Assembly (NCBI GenBank): GCA_934322085.1
Contig: CAKRGF010000013.1
Span: 1 to 61,804 of the forward strand
Origin: an uncultured Eubacterium sp.
GTDB taxonomy: Bacteria > Bacillota > Clostridia > Lachnospirales > Lachnospiraceae
Length of the DNA: 61,804 nucleotides
Direction of reading: 5' to 3'
Positions 42,114 through 51,676 of this stretch are shown here, piece after piece (position 1 is the first letter of the stretch; every line of letters begins with the position of its first letter). The position numbers and the translations under genes are program-made. The notes below the pieces were generated by a model. It made no database searches and had not been told where the DNA came from. It saw nothing but the letters and a program-made list of their open reading frames with translations.

Positions 42114-42528
42114 CACTAATGTCTGCCTTTGGTTTATCCAGTCCTTCAATCTTAATTCCATGCTTCTCAGCGTAATCCCACAAAGCAGCATGAATGGCTT
42201 CTTCTGCCAAAAGCGAGCAGTGAACTTTTACCGGCGGAAGTCCATCCAAAGCTTCCATTACTGCTTTGTTTGTCACTTCCAGTGCCTCGTAAATCGTTTT
42301 TCCTTTTACCAGTTCCGTTGCCATACTGCTGGTCGCAACTGCTGCTCCGCATCCAAATGTCTTAAATTTACATTCTTTAATAATTTTTGTATCTTCATCA
42401 ATGTCTAAGTACATTCTCATGATATCACCGCACTTAGCATTTCCAACAGTTCCTACACCACTGGCATTTTCAATCTCGCCAACATTTCTCGGATTTGAAA
42501 AATGATCCATTACTTTTTCACTGTACAT
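42103..42528 (-). CDS. Iron-sulphur cluster scaffold protein (IscU/NifU N-terminal type)
   Basis: 141 residues. YSEKVMDHFSNPRNVGEIENASG, the three cluster cysteines in NAKCGD, FGCGAAVA and VHCSLLAEEAI, and ATSSMATELVKGKT match the family. It assembles clusters or relays sulphur, using the desulfurase immediately upstream. One base separates the two genes. There is no NifU C-terminal domain. Confidence 0.93.
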   Translation of the reverse strand: MYSEKVMDHFSNPRNVGEIENASGVGTVGNAKCGDIMRMYLDIDEDTKIIKECKFKTFGCGAAVATSSMATELVKGKTIYEALEVTNKAVMEALDGLPPVKVHCSLLAEEAIHAALWDYAEKHGIKIEGLDKPKADISDEE

Positions 42529-43722
42529 TTATTTTCCCTCGCTTTCTTTCTTTACAAAATCATCATAAAGAGGTGACATGCTGCGAAGTCTCTCAACAAT
42601 CATTTTCAGATTGTTCACAACATAATCAGCATCTTCTTTGGTTGTTTCTTCGGACAACGTCAAACGAAGTGAACCATGTGCAATCTCATGAGGAAGTCCA
42701 ATTGCCAGCAATACATGCGAAGGATCCAAAGAACCAGATGTACATGCTGATCCACTTGATGCACAAATTCCTTTCTGGTCAAGCATAATCAGAAGGGACT
42801 CTCCCTCAATAAATCGGAAACATACATTTACATTATTTGGAAGTCTCTTCTCTCTGTGACCATTCACTTTTACATAAGGAATTTCCTTCTCAATACGGGA
42901 AATCAAATAGTCGCGGACTTCAATCTGTTTTTTTGCATTTTCTTCCATATTCTGTACAGCCAGTGCAGTCGCTGCACCCATACCAACGATTCCCGGTACA
43001 TTATGTGTGCCGGCACGACGGGAACGCTCCTGCGCACCACCATGAATCAATGGTCCAATCTTTACGCCGTTGCGCAGATACATAAATCCGATTCCTTTCG
43101 GACCATGAAATTTATGACCGCTTGCACTCAGCATATCAATGTTCATTTCCTGCACATCAATCGGCACATGGCCAAACGCCTGAACCGCATCTGTGTGGAA
43201 CAAAATATCATGTTTCTTGGCAATGGCACCAATCTCCTTAATTGGCTCCATCGTTCCAATTTCATTATTGGCAAACATCACAGAAATCAAAATCGTATCC
43301 GGACGAATGGCTTTTTCCAACTCGTCCAGCGAAATCAAACCATCCTCATCCACATCGAGATAAGTCACTTCAAAACCTTTGCGCTCTAACCATGCAGTCG
43401 TATGAAGCACGGCGTGATGCTCAATTTTCGTTGTAATAATGTGTTTTCCCTTATTCTGGTAAGCTTCTGCTGTCATCTTAATTGCCCAGTTGTCAGCCTC
43501 GCTTCCTCCTCCGGTAAAATAAACCTCCGCCGGTGTCTTCGCATTCAAAGCATTTGCAATCTGCTCTCTTGCATCATCAACTGCTTTTTTTGCTTTTCCG
43601 GCAAAACTGTAAACACTCGCCGGATTACTATATGTGTCCATAAAGTAAGGCATCATCTGTTCAAAAACTTCCGGCTTAACTGCTGTCGTTGCAGCATTGT
43701 CTAAATATATTAATGAGTCCAT
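42529..43722 (-). CDS. Cysteine desulfurase (IscS/NifS family)
   Basis: 397 residues from ATG 43722 (AAAGGAG eight bases upstream). YLDNAATTAVKPEV, the PLP lysine in SASGHKFHGPKGIGF, FTGGGSEADNWAI and the catalytic loop cysteine in CASSGSACTSG are present. It takes sulphur from cysteine for clusters and for tRNA thiolation by MnmA downstream. No IscR-type regulator is next to it. Confidence 0.94.
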   Translation of the reverse strand: MDSLIYLDNAATTAVKPEVFEQMMPYFMDTYSNPASVYSFAGKAKKAVDDAREQIANALNAKTPAEVYFTGGGSEADNWAIKMTAEAYQNKGKHIITTKIEHHAVLHTTAWLERKGFEVTYLDVDEDGLISLDELEKAIRPDTILISVMFANNEIGTMEPIKEIGAIAKKHDILFHTDAVQAFGHVPIDVQEMNIDMLSASGHKFHGPKGIGFMYLRNGVKIGPLIHGGAQERSRRAGTHNVPGIVGMGAATALAVQNMEENAKKQIEVRDYLISRIEKEIPYVKVNGHREKRLPNNVNVCFRFIEGESLLIMLDQKGICASSGSACTSGSLDPSHVLLAIGLPHEIAHGSLRLTLSEETTKEDADYVVNNLKMIVERLRSMSPLYDDFVKKESEGK

Positions 43723-43764
43723 AATTCGCACTCCTTTTCATATAATTTTGATAGGATATACTTA

Positions 43765-44463
43765 TTATAACAACTTTGATTTTGTTGTCAAGTTTCCTTT
43801 CTTAATCTCGTCCACATATAAAACCTTTTCCTTTACATGGAAAATAATATCAAACCCGGCAAACTCCATACCATATTTTCTTGTCTCATCTTCATGATAA
43901 GCCGGTCTTGGGTCCTGGCTCAATACCTCTTCTAATGCTCCTCTTTTATCCTCTGGTATTTTCCCCCATAATTCATCAGAACATACTACCTCAAGCACAT
44001 CCATTAAATGCTCACCGGCAAAGCCTAAGGATGCCTCCGGGATACTGTCCGCATACGGTAAATAAGGCTTAATATCATAAATCGGCGTTCCATTCATTAA
44101 ATCCACACCGGCAACTCGAAGCACCGCTCCTTCATTTTTTGTCTGCTCTACACCAATGAGCCGGACGGCAGTTAGTCCAATCGGATTCGGGCGAAATGGT
44201 GAGCGGGTGGCAAACACACCTACCCTCTTATTTCCTCCCAGTCTTGGAGGTCTGACAGTAGGCGACCATTTTTTCGATACATTTTCCGAAAACTGCCACA
44301 AAAGCCACAGATGAGAATATTTCTCAATGTCACGCAGTGCATCTTCCATGCGGTATTCCGGTTCAAATACAATAACCCCTTCGGATTCGCGGGCCAATGC
44401 CCCCTGCCTTGGGATTCCAAATTTCTCAGAAAAATCTGTATAAATGGTTGCAACTGCCTTCAT
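43765..44463 (-). CDS. trmO: tRNA (t6A37) methyltransferase TrmO (TsaA/YaeB family)
   Basis: 232 residues from ATG 44463 (AAAGGGG seven bases upstream). ATIYTDFSEKFGIPRQG, SHLWLLWQFSE, FATRSPFRPNPIGLTAVRL and DLMNGTPIYDIKPYLPYADS are diagnostic. It methylates the t6A base of threonine tRNAs with SAM. The short C-terminal part (RPAYHEDETRKYGMEFAGFDI) is the usual substrate-binding tail. It lies before the sulphur operon in the same direction. Confidence 0.9.
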   Translation of the reverse strand: MKAVATIYTDFSEKFGIPRQGALARESEGVIVFEPEYRMEDALRDIEKYSHLWLLWQFSENVSKKWSPTVRPPRLGGNKRVGVFATRSPFRPNPIGLTAVRLIGVEQTKNEGAVLRVAGVDLMNGTPIYDIKPYLPYADSIPEASLGFAGEHLMDVLEVVCSDELWGKIPEDKRGALEEVLSQDPRPAYHEDETRKYGMEFAGFDIIFHVKEKVLYVDEIKKGNLTTKSKLL

Positions 44464-44483
44464 TTTCATTCCCCTTTATTTTT

Positions 44484-44519
44484 CCAAAAGAAAGAGGGCT
44501 GCCCGCTGACAGCCCCCTC
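44484..44519 (-). terminator. Terminator of the phosphoketolase gene
   Basis: GAGGGGGCTG and CAGCCCTC arms followed by TTTCTTTT on the minus strand, 20 bases after the stop. Confidence 0.8.
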
Positions 44520-44539
44520 TTATTCACCTTACAGTGAAA

Positions 44540-46945
44540 TTATTTGTGCCATTTCCAATCACGGATTTCAGGAAGATCCTGACCATATTCCGCAATATAC
44601 TGTTTATGCTCAACCAATTTGTCGTTCATCTCCTGGATAAGGTAAGAACCTTTGTTTCCAAGCTGTGGAAGGTGCATAATTGCATCTTTAACAAGGTTGA
44701 AACGGTCAATCTCGTTCTGAACACGCATATCAAATGGAGTAGTAATTGTACCCTCTTCCTGATAACCATGTACAGAAACATTTTTATTATGACGCTCATA
44801 AGTCAACTCATGAATGAGTGTTGGATATCCGTGGAATGCGAAGATAACCGGTGTATCCTTTGTGAACAGAGCATCGTACTCACGGTCAGAAAGACCATGT
44901 GGATGTTTGCTGTCAGACTCAAGTTTGAACAAGTCTACTACGTTAATTACACGAATCTTCAATTCAGGCATTGCATCACGAAGAATTGTTGTAGCAGCAA
45001 GAGTCTCAAGTGTTGGAGTATCACCACAACATGCCATAACAAGATCTGGCTCTTCGTTCTGGTCGTTACTAGCCCATTCCCAAACACTGATACCCTGTGT
45101 ACAGTGTTTAACAGCCTGCTCCATTGTCAGCCACTGTTTGCTTGGGTGTTTAGATGCAACAATTGCATTGACATAGTTCTTGCTCTTTACACAGTGGTCA
45201 AAGCAGGAAAGCAAGCAGTTAGCATCTGGTGGAAGGTACATGCGAACAACGTCTGCCTTCTTGTTAGCCAAATGGTCTAAGAAACCTGGATCCTGATGTG
45301 TAAATCCGTTATGATCCTGCTGCCATACATTTGATGTCAAAATGAAGTTCAAAGATGCAATTGGCTGTCTCCAGGAAAGCTGGTTTGTTACTTTCAACCA
45401 TTTTGCATGCTGTGCTGCCATCGAATCTACAACACGGATAAATGCTTCGTAAGAAGCGAAGAAACCATGACGTCCGGTAAGAAGATAAGCTTCCAGCCAT
45501 GCTTCGCACATATGCTCAGAAAGCATACCATCCATGATACGTCCATCCAGCGCAAGGTTGTCATCATCGCTGTATGTGTTTGCATTCCAAGGACGGTTTT
45601 CAACTTCAAATGCATGATACAGACGGTTAGACATAGACTCGTCTGGTCCGAAAATACGGAAGTTTTTATTTTCTTTATTCAAGGTGAAGATATCACGCAC
45701 ATAAGCACCAAGCTCGATCATATCCTGTGCCTGAGTCTCACCAGGAACAACATCTTTTACACCATACTCACGGAAATCTGGGAGACGAAGATCTTTCAGA
45801 AGAAGACCACCGTTTGCATGTGGGTTAGCACCCATACGAGCATTTCCCTTAGGAGCCATATCAACGATCTCCTGTTTAACGCTTCCGTCTTCATTGAAGA
45901 GTTCTTCTGGTTTGTAGCTAAGCAGCCACTCTCTCAACTGATCCAAATGCTCTGGTTTTTCCATCGACATAGGAACCTGATGCGCACGGAAAGAACCTTC
46001 GATTTTCTGTCCGTCTACTACTCTTGGGCCTGTCCATCCCTTTGGAGTACGAAGTACGATCATTGGCCAAGCAACTCTCTTTGCATCGTTGTTTTCACGA
46101 GCATGTTTCTGAATTGCTTTGATTTTCTCGATACAGCTGTCCATTGCCTCGCACATAGCCTTGTGCATAGCGATATGATCTTCTGGATCGATACCATCGT
46201 TCATTTCATCTTTTGCTTCTACAAAGACTGGATCCCATCCGCATCCCTTGAAGAAATTCTCTACCTCTTCATGAGACATACGTGCAAATACAGTAGGGTT
46301 ACTAATCTTGTATCCATTCATATGAAGGATTGGAAGAACCGCACCATCTGTGATTGGATTTAAGAATTTATTAGACTGCCAGGAAGTTGCAAGTGGGCCT
46401 GTCTCAGATTCACCGTCTCCAACTACAGGAACTGCAATCAAATCCGGGTTATCAAATACGGCACCAAACGCATGAGCGACTGAATAACCAAGCTCTCCAC
46501 CTTCATTAATTGAACCCGGAGTCTCCGGTGCACAGTGACTTGGTACTCCACATGGGAACGAGAACTGTTTGAACATCTTCTGCATACCCTCAACATCCTG
46601 AGAAATATTAGGATAGATTTCACTGTATGTTCCATCAATGTAGGTATTGGCAATCTGGAAGTTTCCGCCGTGTCCAGGACCGGAAATGTAAATCATATCC
46701 AGATCATATCGTTTGATAACACGGTTACAGTGAGTCCAGACAAAGTTCTGTCCCGGTACTGTTCCCCAGTGACCTACAATTTTCTTTTTAACATGATCCA
46801 TAGTAAGTGGTTTGCGAAGCAGCGGGTTATCCAACAGATACAACTGACCAGCGGACAAATAGTTTGCTGCACGCCAATATGTGTCCATCTTCTGCAGCAT
46901 CTCATCACACAGAGGCTGCTTCTCAAGACAAGTATTTTCGCTCAT
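44540..46945 (-). CDS. xfp: Phosphoketolase (xylulose 5-phosphate/fructose 6-phosphate)
   Basis: 801 residues, the normal length. The thiamine-diphosphate signature EGGELGYSVAHAFGAVFDN ... VGDGESETG is clear, as are SGPGHGG, GNARMGANPHANGGLL, GFFASYEAFIRVVDSM and HQDPGFLDHL. It splits xylulose 5-phosphate (and perhaps fructose 6-phosphate) with phosphate to acetyl phosphate plus a triose or tetrose phosphate. It stands alone with its own promoter and terminator. Whether it accepts fructose 6-phosphate cannot be read from sequence. Confidence 0.95.
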   Translation of the reverse strand: MSENTCLEKQPLCDEMLQKMDTYWRAANYLSAGQLYLLDNPLLRKPLTMDHVKKKIVGHWGTVPGQNFVWTHCNRVIKRYDLDMIYISGPGHGGNFQIANTYIDGTYSEIYPNISQDVEGMQKMFKQFSFPCGVPSHCAPETPGSINEGGELGYSVAHAFGAVFDNPDLIAVPVVGDGESETGPLATSWQSNKFLNPITDGAVLPILHMNGYKISNPTVFARMSHEEVENFFKGCGWDPVFVEAKDEMNDGIDPEDHIAMHKAMCEAMDSCIEKIKAIQKHARENNDAKRVAWPMIVLRTPKGWTGPRVVDGQKIEGSFRAHQVPMSMEKPEHLDQLREWLLSYKPEELFNEDGSVKQEIVDMAPKGNARMGANPHANGGLLLKDLRLPDFREYGVKDVVPGETQAQDMIELGAYVRDIFTLNKENKNFRIFGPDESMSNRLYHAFEVENRPWNANTYSDDDNLALDGRIMDGMLSEHMCEAWLEAYLLTGRHGFFASYEAFIRVVDSMAAQHAKWLKVTNQLSWRQPIASLNFILTSNVWQQDHNGFTHQDPGFLDHLANKKADVVRMYLPPDANCLLSCFDHCVKSKNYVNAIVASKHPSKQWLTMEQAVKHCTQGISVWEWASNDQNEEPDLVMACCGDTPTLETLAATTILRDAMPELKIRVINVVDLFKLESDSKHPHGLSDREYDALFTKDTPVIFAFHGYPTLIHELTYERHNKNVSVHGYQEEGTITTPFDMRVQNEIDRFNLVKDAIMHLPQLGNKGSYLIQEMNDKLVEHKQYIAEYGQDLPEIRDWKWHK

Positions 46946-46998
46946 AATGAACTCCTTTCGAAATTTTCTTTTTTAACTAAAATTTTTCAACATTTCCC

Positions 46999-47027
46999 AT
47001 TATATAGGCAATCGACAAATTCTTCAA
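46999..47027 (-). promoter_or_regulatory. Promoter of the phosphoketolase gene
   Basis: Minus strand: TTGAAG (47022-47027), 17-base spacer, TATAAT (46999-47004), 53 bases before the ATG. Confidence 0.8.
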
Positions 47028-47113
47028 CCTTTTTTATCGTTTTTTTTGAGGTTTTTGTCACTTTGTCAAAAAAATAACAATATTACATGCTTTTTTGTGC
47101 ATATTTTCTACAA

Positions 47114-48073
47114 TCAATCCAAATACGTCGGATGGCGGAGAGAACCTTTCTTAAATTCTCCCTCTGATGTTACAAATGGGTACTGCAATTCCGATTCGTA
47201 ATACCATGGGTCCTCTTCATGTGCCGGATTTGTGAGCAGATGAAACTGTTTTGCGGGCTTTCCGCCCTTTCCAAGTAAAAATGCCTTCTCGCCATTTTCA
47301 TTGACACATACATCAACAATCACTGCCGCATCACCGGTCGCTGCATCCAAAAACAAATCACCGGTCTGCAATTTATCTTTTTTAACCTTTTTCGTCTCTT
47401 TTTCCAAGGTTGAAACCGATGTATAAGTCAAAACGCAGTGCAGATATGCTTCCAGATTTTTCCTCGTTTTATCCAGTTCACCACCATTGACCCAGATTGC
47501 GCCAGTCGCATCTTTGCGGATTCGAAAACCCTCTCTCCACTTTTGGTACTGTGCTGCAAAACCATCCGAAAACTGGAATGAAATTTTGTCATACATTTGA
47601 TTTTCCCACAAATACTCCATATACAATCGAATGACGGAGCCTCCTGCCCACTGAAGATTCTCCTTCGCTAACGGAAGTTTGAAAACTGCCGGCGTATTGG
47701 TAATATCCTTTGCCTTTTTGCCATCCCATGTTTTTACTACACCTGTAGATTTTTTCAAAGAATAGTTTCGTAAAAACTCCGCAAGGCTTTCCTTTTCTGC
47801 CTCTTCTCTTGTATATCCTTTTGGCGTATTGATACGCTCTGCAAGCGTCATCCCTTCCTCATTTACAATAGGAAGTTGTTTTTCCTCTTCTTTGGTTTCC
47901 TTTTTTTCTTCTTTTTTCGCCGCCTGTCCGGATGCAGCTGCCGGTTCTGAAAACGATGCCGGTGCACGCCAGATCATCGGGCCCCACAACGGAGAAAACA
48001 ACAGCAATAACACGCCGCCTAATAATCCTGCCAAAATAATCGCATCCTTTTGATGCATTCTTCGTCTGCTCAT
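47114..48073 (-). CDS. DUF4846 family membrane-anchored protein
   Basis: 319 residues from ATG 48073, which lies six bases after AGGAAAG; an upstream open frame to 48190 would cross the promoter. After a basic start there is one membrane helix (residues 12-31), a charged linker and the DUF4846 body with SVIRLYMEYLWENQMYDKISFQFSDGF, split here by the family motif RLYMEYLW, and YQKWREGFRIR. DUF4846 is an uncharacterised, probably secreted family. It lies divergent from the DUF3592/PBP pair. Confidence 0.82.
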   Translation of the reverse strand: MSRRRMHQKDAIILAGLLGGVLLLLFSPLWGPMIWRAPASFSEPAAASGQAAKKEEKKETKEEEKQLPIVNEEGMTLAERINTPKGYTREEAEKESLAEFLRNYSLKKSTGVVKTWDGKKAKDITNTPAVFKLPLAKENLQWAGGSVIRLYMEYLWENQMYDKISFQFSDGFAAQYQKWREGFRIRKDATGAIWVNGGELDKTRKNLEAYLHCVLTYTSVSTLEKETKKVKKDKLQTGDLFLDAATGDAAVIVDVCVNENGEKAFLLGKGGKPAKQFHLLTNPAHEEDPWYYESELQYPFVTSEGEFKKGSLRHPTYLD

Positions 48074-48103
48074 AACCATCTTTCCTCTCTTGCATTTGTC
48101 CTT

Positions 48104-48132
48104 ATTATATCCAATCCCTTTATAAATGTCTA
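48104..48132 (-). promoter_or_regulatory. Promoter of the DUF4846 gene
   Basis: Minus strand: TAGACA (48127-48132), 17-base spacer, TATAAT (48104-48109), 31 bases upstream of ATG 48073. This supports the short start. Confidence 0.75.
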
Positions 48133-48197
48133 TTCCATTTTTCATCACACTTTTGCGAAAAAAACCGTCAAAAGAAGGCTGAATCGACATATAAGGT

Positions 48198-48226
48198 TTT
48201 ACAAATCAAGTTTTTAATTGTATAAT
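48198..48226 (+). promoter_or_regulatory. Promoter of the DUF3592/PBP operon
   Basis: TTTACA (48198-48203), 17-base spacer, TATAAT (48221-48226). It lies 33 bases before the first start codon and is divergent from the DUF4846 promoter. Confidence 0.78.
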
Positions 48227-48258
48227 AAAGAATACTTTACGAAAAATGGAGGATTCTT

Positions 48259-48744
48259 ATGCAAAAAAAAGAAGGGAAACAGCGGGTTCGCAAGACACCG
48301 CCGGTACTACCCCGTTTGGTAATACTATTCTTTCTTTTGATGGTTCTGCTCTTTATGAACATCGACACGTGCAGCCGTATACTTAACTACGGAAGCTATG
48401 AGAAAACCACCGCCACCATTGTTACAAAAAAGACAGACGGTTTTCTTCTCTTAATTCCGATGGCAGAGCTTTCTTATCAATATGAAGGAACCGAATATAA
48501 GGAAGATAAATTTTTTGTCCTGCCACATCTCTTTGGCATATCCAATGAGGCCGGAGTGCAGATTACAATTTACGTGAATAAAACATCACCAAATTACTGT
48601 CTGATACAGCAGCCGTTTTATAAAAATATAGTAAACTGGATTCTCCTCCTATTATTAGGTGTATGCATCCACAATATTATTAAGCTGCAAAAAAAGAAGA
48701 AGGAGGTATCACATGAAAGCCAAATGGAACGAATGGAAAAATAG
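48259..48744 (+). CDS. DUF3592-like membrane protein
   Basis: 161 residues. Two membrane helices (residues 18-36 and 123-142) flank an outer beta domain with KTTATIVTKKTDGFLLL and YQYEGTEYKEDKFF ... YVNKTSPNYCLI, the pattern of DUF3592 proteins. GGAGG precedes the ATG. Its 3' end overlaps the PBP start by about 30 bases, so they are co-translated; a helper role in wall synthesis is possible. Confidence 0.72.
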   Translation: MQKKEGKQRVRKTPPVLPRLVILFFLLMVLLFMNIDTCSRILNYGSYEKTTATIVTKKTDGFLLLIPMAELSYQYEGTEYKEDKFFVLPHLFGISNEAGVQITIYVNKTSPNYCLIQQPFYKNIVNWILLLLLGVCIHNIIKLQKKKKEVSHESQMERMEK

Positions 48745-51613
48745 CATCAAGCAAATGCGTGCTGACAAACGTTGGTTTGACATCACCTGCAAAATTATTT
48801 CCTTCCCTTTTATCCTGCTTTACCGCATTTTGAATTTCTGCCTGACTTTTTCAAAGGTGATTCTGAATGTGATTTTACTGGTTCTGATTATTGGTGGGAT
48901 TGCTGGTGGGATTTTATACGCAAAAATGCTTCCGATGTATCAGGATGCCTGTGAGCAGGCATACGACAAACTATCAAACCTGAATGAAAACAGTTTTCAT
49001 ATGTTTTCCAACACCGTCATCTACGACAAAGATGGGAAGAAAATTGGTGAAATCGACAGTGGTTCTTATAAATATGTAAAAATCAATAAAATTTCGGAAT
49101 ATATCCAATACGGATACATAGCAACCGAAGACAAAAAATTTATGGAACACCGCGGCATTGATTTACAGTCGATTACACGTGCAGGCATTTCCCTCATTAC
49201 AAATAAAGGAGAAATCACTCAGGGTGGAAGTACTATTACCCAGCAGGTCATCAAAAATAATCTGCTGTCGCAAAAGCAGTCTTTCGGCAGAAAATTAACC
49301 GAAGTTTTACTTGCACCGGCACTGGAGCAGAAATACAACAAAGCTGATATTATGGAGTTCTACTGCAATAGTAACTTCTATGGCAACCGGTGTTACGGTG
49401 TAGAAACCGCAAGTAAATTTTACTTTGGCTGCTCTGCCAAGGATGTAACGCTTGGTCAGGCTGCTATGCTCTGTGGTATTTCAAACAGCCCAAACAATTA
49501 TAATCCGATTGCAAGTATGAAGCTTGCCAAGGAAAAACAGCTTCAGGTTCTTAATAACATGTTAGAACAGGGTTATATCACAAAAAAACAGTTTAATAAA
49601 GCAAAAAATGAAGAAATAACCATTGTCGGTCTGGACACCAGTTCCTCTTCAGAAAATTATATGATGAGTTATGCCATTGACCGGGCTGCCATCCAGTTAA
49701 TGAAAGAGCATGGCTTTAAGTTCCAGTACAATTTTTCTTCGAAAAAAGATCAGGATACTTATAACAAAAAATACTCCACGGAATACAGCAAACGCTCAGC
49801 AGAAATCCGCGCAGGTGGTTATAAAATATACACTTCGCTGAATCCACAGATTCAAAAGCGCCTGCAGAAATCCGTATCCAAAACCTTATCGACCTTTACG
49901 GAGAAAAGCAAAAAAACGAAAAAATATGCATTGCAGAGTGCTGCCATGTGTATCGACAACGAAACACAATATGTGGTTGCCGTGGTGGGTGGCAGAACAC
50001 AGAACGACCAGTATAACCGTGCCTTTCTTTCAAAGCGCCAGCCTGGTTCTACCATCAAACCGCTTTTAGATTACGCACCGGCCATTGACAATGGCGTTAT
50101 CAATGGCTCAACCGTTATCAACGACCACAAAGTCTATTGGGATAACACCAACAAAAAAAGTTACAGTCCAAGTAACAGTGGCGGCGGCTATCATGGAAAT
50201 GTCACCGTCCGCGAGGGACTTGCGCGAAGTTTAAATACCGTTGCTTTCCAGATTTTCAAAGAAGTCGGTACGGAAACTGCGATGAACTATTTAGATAAAC
50301 TGCAGTTCTCTTCCCTCTCCTATGCTGATAATCTGGCTCCGGCGGTTTCTTTAGGCGGATTCACTTATGGTGTTACGATTAACGATATGTGCCGAGGTTA
50401 TGCCACACTGGAGAATAATGGTAAAATGAGTTCCCGCACCTGTCTTGTTAAGATTGAACACGAAACAAACGGAACCGTTTACGAGGCACCAGAAATCGAG
50501 GACAGTGAAACGGAAGTTTACTCCGCAGACACATCTTTCATTATGAAAGATATGATGCAGGGCACATTTAACGAATCTTACGGAACCGGCCATGCAGGAT
50601 ATAACAGCAAGCAAATCTACGCTGGTAAAACTGGTACAACAAGCAGCAACAAAGATGCTTGGTTCTGCGGTTTTTCAAGTTACTACACAACGGCTGTCTG
50701 GATTGGTTACGACACGCCACGCAAAATGCCTGGTATGTACGGAAGCACCTATCCACTCCGCATCTGGTCAAGTTTTATGAACGGACTTCATAAGAACAAA
50801 AAGCAGGCAAATTTTGACCTTCCGGAAACCATTGAACTGCGAAAAGTATCCGGTGGAAACTTATCTTCCTCGGCAAAGGAAATTAATTATAATCCGCTAA
50901 AACGCTATTACAGCCAGCGTCCGGGCGGCTATGATTATTATTCGCAGCAAAACAGCGACAGGAAGTCAAACTGGGAAAAGGAATACAAGTTATCCGCTTC
51001 CAAAAAAGAAGCAGAAAAGGTTGTTTCCGCTTTTGAAAAATATAAAATTAAGGACGTAAAAACTGCTTCCACTTTTGAGGATGAGTATGACAAAGTAAAT
51101 GCTATTATTGCAAAAATCCCGGATGAATATGAACAGGGCCCTTATAAAGAGCGGGCAGCCACGAAATATAACTCGTTAAAAGATATTGTCAAGAAGAAAT
51201 GGGAAAAGGCCATTAAAGAAGCAAAAGCCGATGAAGCAGACAAAATACAGAAACAGCAAAAAATTGATGCGGAAAACGCTGCAACCGAGGCAAACAATAC
51301 GTTAAAGGCAAACCGTTTGAAAAAAGCAAAATGGTATATTGACACTTTGAAAAAGAGAACATACTATAATGCAACAACAAAAGCCCTGATTAAAGATGGA
51401 AAAGCAGCCATCAAACGCCTGAAAGGATACAGTGAATACAATTCCTATAAAGCCTCTTTTGATAGTGTTGTAAAACGTGCCGAGGCACTTCCGGTAAAAC
51501 AGGAAACACCAGACATTCCAGGTACACCATCCGATAACACACCGGTAAATCCGGATAATTACACGGATGCAACTGCTGTACCTACCCAGACACCGGTACC
51601 AGCAGCCCCATAA
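48713..51613 (+). CDS. Class A penicillin-binding protein (transglycosylase/transpeptidase)
   Basis: 966 residues from ATG 48713 (AAGGAGG seven bases upstream). A cytosolic tail and one membrane helix (about 35-64) lead to a GT51 domain with EDKKFMEHRGID near residue 138, GGSTITQQVIKNNLL and KRKL-type loops. The transpeptidase domain has STIK (serine about 446), SLN (about 505) and KTGTT (about 639). A C-terminal extension of over 200 residues is coiled coil (KKEAEKVVSAFEKYK ... NTLKANRLKKAK) ending in a Pro/Thr-rich tail. It builds and cross-links peptidoglycan. Confidence 0.94.
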   Translation: MKAKWNEWKNSIKQMRADKRWFDITCKIISFPFILLYRILNFCLTFSKVILNVILLVLIIGGIAGGILYAKMLPMYQDACEQAYDKLSNLNENSFHMFSNTVIYDKDGKKIGEIDSGSYKYVKINKISEYIQYGYIATEDKKFMEHRGIDLQSITRAGISLITNKGEITQGGSTITQQVIKNNLLSQKQSFGRKLTEVLLAPALEQKYNKADIMEFYCNSNFYGNRCYGVETASKFYFGCSAKDVTLGQAAMLCGISNSPNNYNPIASMKLAKEKQLQVLNNMLEQGYITKKQFNKAKNEEITIVGLDTSSSSENYMMSYAIDRAAIQLMKEHGFKFQYNFSSKKDQDTYNKKYSTEYSKRSAEIRAGGYKIYTSLNPQIQKRLQKSVSKTLSTFTEKSKKTKKYALQSAAMCIDNETQYVVAVVGGRTQNDQYNRAFLSKRQPGSTIKPLLDYAPAIDNGVINGSTVINDHKVYWDNTNKKSYSPSNSGGGYHGNVTVREGLARSLNTVAFQIFKEVGTETAMNYLDKLQFSSLSYADNLAPAVSLGGFTYGVTINDMCRGYATLENNGKMSSRTCLVKIEHETNGTVYEAPEIEDSETEVYSADTSFIMKDMMQGTFNESYGTGHAGYNSKQIYAGKTGTTSSNKDAWFCGFSSYYTTAVWIGYDTPRKMPGMYGSTYPLRIWSSFMNGLHKNKKQANFDLPETIELRKVSGGNLSSSAKEINYNPLKRYYSQRPGGYDYYSQQNSDRKSNWEKEYKLSASKKEAEKVVSAFEKYKIKDVKTASTFEDEYDKVNAIIAKIPDEYEQGPYKERAATKYNSLKDIVKKKWEKAIKEAKADEADKIQKQQKIDAENAATEANNTLKANRLKKAKWYIDTLKKRTYYNATTKALIKDGKAAIKRLKGYSEYNSYKASFDSVVKRAEALPVKQETPDIPGTPSDNTPVNPDNYTDATAVPTQTPVPAAP

Positions 51614-51633
51614 TCATTAGCATTGCCTATCGA

Positions 51634-51676
51634 AAAAAGGACTACGATCCATCGCTTATGATTCGTAGTCCTTTTT
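51634..51676. terminator. Bidirectional terminator between the PBP and glycosylase genes
   Basis: AAAAAGGACTACGA and TCGTAGTCCTTTTT arms with a 15-base loop; T-runs follow on both strands. It ends the PBP operon (plus) and the glycosylase gene (minus). Confidence 0.88.

Noticed and set aside
45407..46363. Long plus-strand open frame (318 codons) opposite the phosphoketolase gene
   Set aside because: It is fully antisense to a clear phosphoketolase gene, has no ribosome site and shows no family motif; it follows from codon bias on the other strand.
48074..48190. N-terminal extension of the DUF4846 protein
   Set aside because: It would run across a TAGACA-17-TATAAT promoter, and the first well-spaced ribosome site serves ATG 48073.
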